The notes beneath the pieces are model-generated. The model was not told where the DNA came from and searched no databases. It saw nothing but the letters and a program-made list of their open reading frames with translations. A stretch of 64,000 bases of DNA from Bryobacterales bacterium (GTDB lineage Bacteria; Acidobacteriota; Terriglobia; Bryobacterales; Bryobacteraceae): positions 7,497-71,496 of the forward strand of contig JAIXKK010000080.1 in the NCBI GenBank assembly GCA_026954325.1, in the 5' to 3' direction. The position numbers and the translations under genes are program-made. Of this stretch, positions 61,024 through 64,000 are shown one piece after another. The first letter of the stretch is position 1. Each line of letters begins with the position of its first letter.

Positions 61024-63855
61024 ATGAGTCCCGAACGCTGGCGCCAAATCGAGGATATCTTCGCGCGCACCGAGGGGCTTTCCCGGGAAGAAGTCGAGGT
61101 CTTCCTCGACCGCGAATGCGGCGCCGACCAGGAACTCCGCCGTGAAGTGGAAGCCCTCCTTCAACACGAACCCAAGGGCGACGGCATGTTGAAGGGCATA
61201 GTGGAGCAGGCCGCCGGCCTCCTCACCGCATCCGGAAAGCGGCTTGCCGCCGATCATTCCGAGCAGCGCCTGGGAATGCGCATCGGCCAGTACAGGCTTT
61301 CTCAAGTCATCGGCCGGGGCGGAATGGGCGTCGTCTACCTCGCCGAGCGGGATGACCAGCAGTATCACAAGAAGGTCGCCCTCAAACTCGTCCAGCAGGG
61401 CCACGACACCAAATTTGTGCTCGACCGCTTCCGCCAGGAGCGCCAGATCCTGGCCCAATTGGAACACCCCAACATCGCCAGATTCATCGACGGCGGCATC
61501 ACGAAGGAGGGCATTCCCTACTACGTCATGGAGTTCGTCGAGGAAGGCGACACCCTGGTGCAGTATTGCCAGCGGCGCAACCTCCCCGTGCGCGAACGCC
61601 TGAGGCTCTTTCTCCAGGTCGCCAACGCCGTCTACTATGCCCACCGCAACCTTGTCGTTCACCGCGATTTGAAGCCCAGCAACATCCTCGTCGACAAGCA
61701 CGGGATGGTCAAACTCCTCGATTTCGGTATCGCCAAGGTCCTCGACCAGGAGCCGGCCAGCGGCCACGTGACGCAAACCGTCGTGCGCATGATGACGCCG
61801 GACTACGGCAGCCCGGAGCAGGTTTTGGGACACCCCATCACCATCGCCACCGACGTCTACTCCCTCGGCGCCATCCTCTACGAGTTGCTCACCGATCTCC
61901 CGGCTCACCGCTTCAAGAATTACTCCACGGCCGAAATCGAGCGCATCATCTGCCACGAAGATCCTCCGCTGCCGAGCGTGGCGGTCTTGCGGCAGGAAAA
62001 GACTCCTGAACACGAGCGTCGCAGCCGGGACCTGGCCGGAGACCTCGACAGCATCACCGCCATGGCGATGCGCAAAGAGCCCGAGCGCCGGTATCCTTCC
62101 GTCGGCCGGCTCATGGACGACATCGAACGCTACCTGAACGGCCAGGTTGTGCTCGCCCACCGCGGAACCATCCGCTATCACGCCGCGAAGTTCGTCCGCC
62201 GCCACAAACTCCCCATCATCGCGGCGGCGATGGTGCTGCTCACGCTGGTGGGAGGCTTCACCGCCACCGCCTACCAGGCGCGAAGGGCCGAGCGGCGGTT
62301 TCAGCAGGTGCGGCAACTCGCGAACACCCTGCTCACCGACCTCGACAAACGCATCGCCGCCATGCCGCAGTCCACCGAATTGCGCGAATGGATGGCTTCC
62401 ACTGTCGTCCGCTACCTCGACAACCTCGCCAGGGAGGCAGGCGACGACGATCAGCTTCAATTAGAACTGGCGCAGGGTTATTACAAGATTGGGCAGTTGT
62501 TGGGCGCCCCCGGGTCATCGAACCTCGGACAAACGAAGGCGTCCCTCGAGCATTACCGCAAGGCGAGCGGCATCATGGAGCGGCTCGCCATGGAGAAGTT
62601 CCATCCCCTCGAGATTTTGCCAAGTCTCTGTTCAGCTTTACGCGTCCAGGGACAATTGGAGACCCTGGAGGGAGATTTCACGCAGGCCCGGCATACCTTC
62701 CAGGAGGCCCTCCGCTACGGGCAGACATTGGCCGCCTTGTCACGGGATAGAGGCAACGAGTGCCTGGCCGGAGTTTACGGCGGAATCGTGAATCTGGAGA
62801 TGCGTTCCGCCAATCCGCGCGGCGCAATCCCTTATCTCACGCCCCAACTCGAGCATGCGCGAAACCTCGCCGCCATGCGCAATGATCTCTCCGCCCAGGA
62901 ACAGTTATTGTCCGTCCAACTGAACCTCGCGCAGGCCCAACTCGAGACCGGCCAGACAGAAAAGGCCCTGGCGCAGGTGAAGGAATCCGAGCAATTGGGC
63001 AAGTCCTCTCTCGGCGCCGAGTGGGAAGATTCCCGGTTCCGGTTCCGCCTCCTCGAGATGATGGGAGACACCGCCGGCAATCCCAGGGATATTCATCTCT
63101 GCCGGCCGGAGCACGCCATATCGAGTTACCGCGCGGCGCTGGCGATCGCCGAACGCCAATACGCCCGCGATACCACCGACGCGCGCTCCCGCCGTGATCT
63201 TGACCGTATGCTCCGCAAGGTAGGGTTGATGATGGTGGATGCCCATCCGGCCGGCGCGCTGCCGCTGTACCGCCGCGCACTCGGGCTTTCCGAGATCAAT
63301 CTCCGTATTTCACCCGCCAACCCCGATTTCATTCGTGACAACGCCGACGGCCTGCTCGGGGCCGGTTACGCGCTCCAGAATCTCAACCTGCTCCATGAAG
63401 CCCTGCAATCCTATCAGCGCGCCCTCGACCGGCAAATGGACCTGAAGCGCGTCAGCCCCGATTGGCGCCGCTTCCAGCGCGAGTTTCAGGAAACCTATGA
63501 GGCCATGGGCGAAGTCTACCTGAGGCTGGGCAAGGACAAGGATGCTCTCGCCAGCCTCGAAAAAGGCATGGAGACCATCGTCGGCCTGCTCTGGGAAAGG
63601 CCCACCGATGCCTATCTTCTACGCGATCTTTCCGATTGTCAGGAGAGCATCGCCAACTTCTATGCGCTCGAGGCCCGTAAGGGCGGCCCTACGGCCGGGA
63701 CCAACTGGCGCCAGGCCCTCGATCTCCAGAAAAAGAGCGTCCAGAACTGGCTCGAATGGCCCGCCAAGGTAGGCCCGGGCCCCTACCAGCGTATGCGCCT
63801 CGAGCAAGCCCAAAAAACACTCGAGCAATTCGAAGAAGCCGCCCCCAAATCGTAG
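61024..63855 (+). CDS. Ser/Thr protein kinase with TPR-like C-terminal repeats
   Basis: 943 residues. The kinase domain spans about 88-350: GRGGMGVVYLAE, VALKLVQQ, VVHRDLKPSNILVD, LLDFGIAKVLD, and GSPEQVLG. One membrane helix follows at about 398-417 (LPIIAAAMVLLTLVGGFTATAY). The C-terminal part has TPR-like helical repeats (ALPLYRRALGLSE, ALQSYQRALDRQ). It is a Pkn-type kinase with an extracellular TPR region, common in Acidobacteria. No phosphatase or substrate is adjacent. Confidence 0.92.
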   Translation: MSPERWRQIEDIFARTEGLSREEVEVFLDRECGADQELRREVEALLQHEPKGDGMLKGIVEQAAGLLTASGKRLAADHSEQRLGMRIGQYRLSQVIGRGGMGVVYLAERDDQQYHKKVALKLVQQGHDTKFVLDRFRQERQILAQLEHPNIARFIDGGITKEGIPYYVMEFVEEGDTLVQYCQRRNLPVRERLRLFLQVANAVYYAHRNLVVHRDLKPSNILVDKHGMVKLLDFGIAKVLDQEPASGHVTQTVVRMMTPDYGSPEQVLGHPITIATDVYSLGAILYELLTDLPAHRFKNYSTAEIERIICHEDPPLPSVAVLRQEKTPEHERRSRDLAGDLDSITAMAMRKEPERRYPSVGRLMDDIERYLNGQVVLAHRGTIRYHAAKFVRRHKLPIIAAAMVLLTLVGGFTATAYQARRAERRFQQVRQLANTLLTDLDKRIAAMPQSTELREWMASTVVRYLDNLAREAGDDDQLQLELAQGYYKIGQLLGAPGSSNLGQTKASLEHYRKASGIMERLAMEKFHPLEILPSLCSALRVQGQLETLEGDFTQARHTFQEALRYGQTLAALSRDRGNECLAGVYGGIVNLEMRSANPRGAIPYLTPQLEHARNLAAMRNDLSAQEQLLSVQLNLAQAQLETGQTEKALAQVKESEQLGKSSLGAEWEDSRFRFRLLEMMGDTAGNPRDIHLCRPEHAISSYRAALAIAERQYARDTTDARSRRDLDRMLRKVGLMMVDAHPAGALPLYRRALGLSEINLRISPANPDFIRDNADGLLGAGYALQNLNLLHEALQSYQRALDRQMDLKRVSPDWRRFQREFQETYEAMGEVYLRLGKDKDALASLEKGMETIVGLLWERPTDAYLLRDLSDCQESIANFYALEARKGGPTAGTNWRQALDLQKKSVQNWLEWPAKVGPGPYQRMRLEQAQKTLEQFEEAAPKS

Positions 63856-63871
63856 CGGCACGTCCGGGCGG

Positions 63872-63877
63872 TATAAT
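63872..63877 (+). promoter_or_regulatory. -10 box (TATAAT) directly before the symporter start
   Basis: A perfect TATAAT lies 8 nt before the GTG start at 63886. The expected transcription start would be at or next to the start codon, giving a leaderless mRNA. No clear -35 is seen. Confidence 0.5.
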
Positions 63878-63885
63878 TACCCTCC

Positions 63886-64000
63886 GTGCAACTGACTGCG
63901 CTTGACTGGGCCGTGGTCGCCCTCTACTTCCTCTTCAACCTTGCTATTGGCTGGTATTACAAGGCCCGGGCCGGCAAGAACATCGGCGAGTTTTTCCTCT
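63886..64000 (+). CDS. Sodium:solute symporter (SSS) family protein, partial
   Basis: Only the first 38 codons are present: QLTALDWAVVALYFLFN followed by GWYYKARAGKN and IGEFFL. The initial helix and the YYKARAGKN-IGEFFL loop are typical of SSS transporters. The gene runs off the right edge. The GTG start follows TATAAT closely. Confidence 0.75.
   Translation, partial: MQLTALDWAVVALYFLFNLAIGWYYKARAGKNIGEFFL

Noticed and set aside
60904..62460. Long reverse-strand ORF opposite the Ser/Thr kinase
   Set aside because: It lies wholly opposite a clear kinase frame and has no homology; GC codon bias opens such shadows.

Overview
The window is GC-rich, densely coded bacterial chromosome. The gene families point to an acidobacterium of the Bryobacterales/Solibacter type: Tat-exported Gfo/Idh/MocA oxidoreductases, two DUF1080 proteins, a PVC-type dehydrogenase-cytochrome, a tannase-family esterase, Ser/Thr kinases with TPR tails, PilZ proteins and a type II secretion operon. 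This is inferred from gene content only. No 16S gene is present.

Layout. 1-5 kb: PilZ protein, tRNA-Arg(TCG), two divergent Gfo/Idh/MocA oxidoreductases, then an Rrf2 regulator overlapping a CXXCH protein. 5-9 kb: a GntR regulator coupled to a frameshifted DUF1080 gene, and a hybrid histidine kinase. 9-15 kb: housekeeping block (dciA-gatC-gatA, maf, tatA, HU, a short RecA paralogue, gapdh). 15-19 kb: PilZ, secreted, CPBP, GHMP-kinase and membrane proteins. 18.9-21.9 kb: a Uma2 gene interrupted near its 3' end by a complete ISKra4-type element with 22-bp inverted repeats and a 9-bp target duplication. 21.9-29.6 kb: valS (frameshifted), DUF1080, SDR, HDOD, cmk and lysC. 29.7-33.5 kb: beta-barrel and PVC-type dehydrogenase. 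33.8-35.5 kb: ECF sigma / short membrane protein / Spy-like triad and rpmE. 35.5-43.8 kb: S8 protease, FecR/DUF5818 protein, TPR protein, esterase, alginate-export-like porin, HD hydrolase, Gly/Tyr-rich protein. 44.2-58.3 kb: type II secretion genes in order (reverse strand) sigma - anti-sigma - secreted protein - gspE, then after a small interruption gspF-G-H-I-J-K-L-M-C - secreted protein - gspD. 58.4-64 kb: DinB, tannase-family esterase, a PIN-toxin remnant, Ser/Thr kinase-TPR, and the start of a sodium:solute symporter.

How the genes work together. The secretion block holds nearly all T2SS parts except a prepilin peptidase, and it is headed by its own ECF sigma/anti-sigma pair. Most genes overlap by 1-4 bases, and several use GTG or TTG starts inside the preceding stop. 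The S8 protease, esterases and other signal-peptide proteins are plausible cargo, but nothing in the sequence proves that.

Four reading frames are broken: DUF1080 at about 5.36 kb, valS at about 23.70 kb, gspD at about 45.29 kb and DUF433 at about 54.79 kb. valS is normally essential, so some of these may be assembly errors. The gspD break lies in a 15-nt tandem repeat beside a short homopolymer and could be slippage. Most long antisense ORFs are shadows of GC-rich codon bias.
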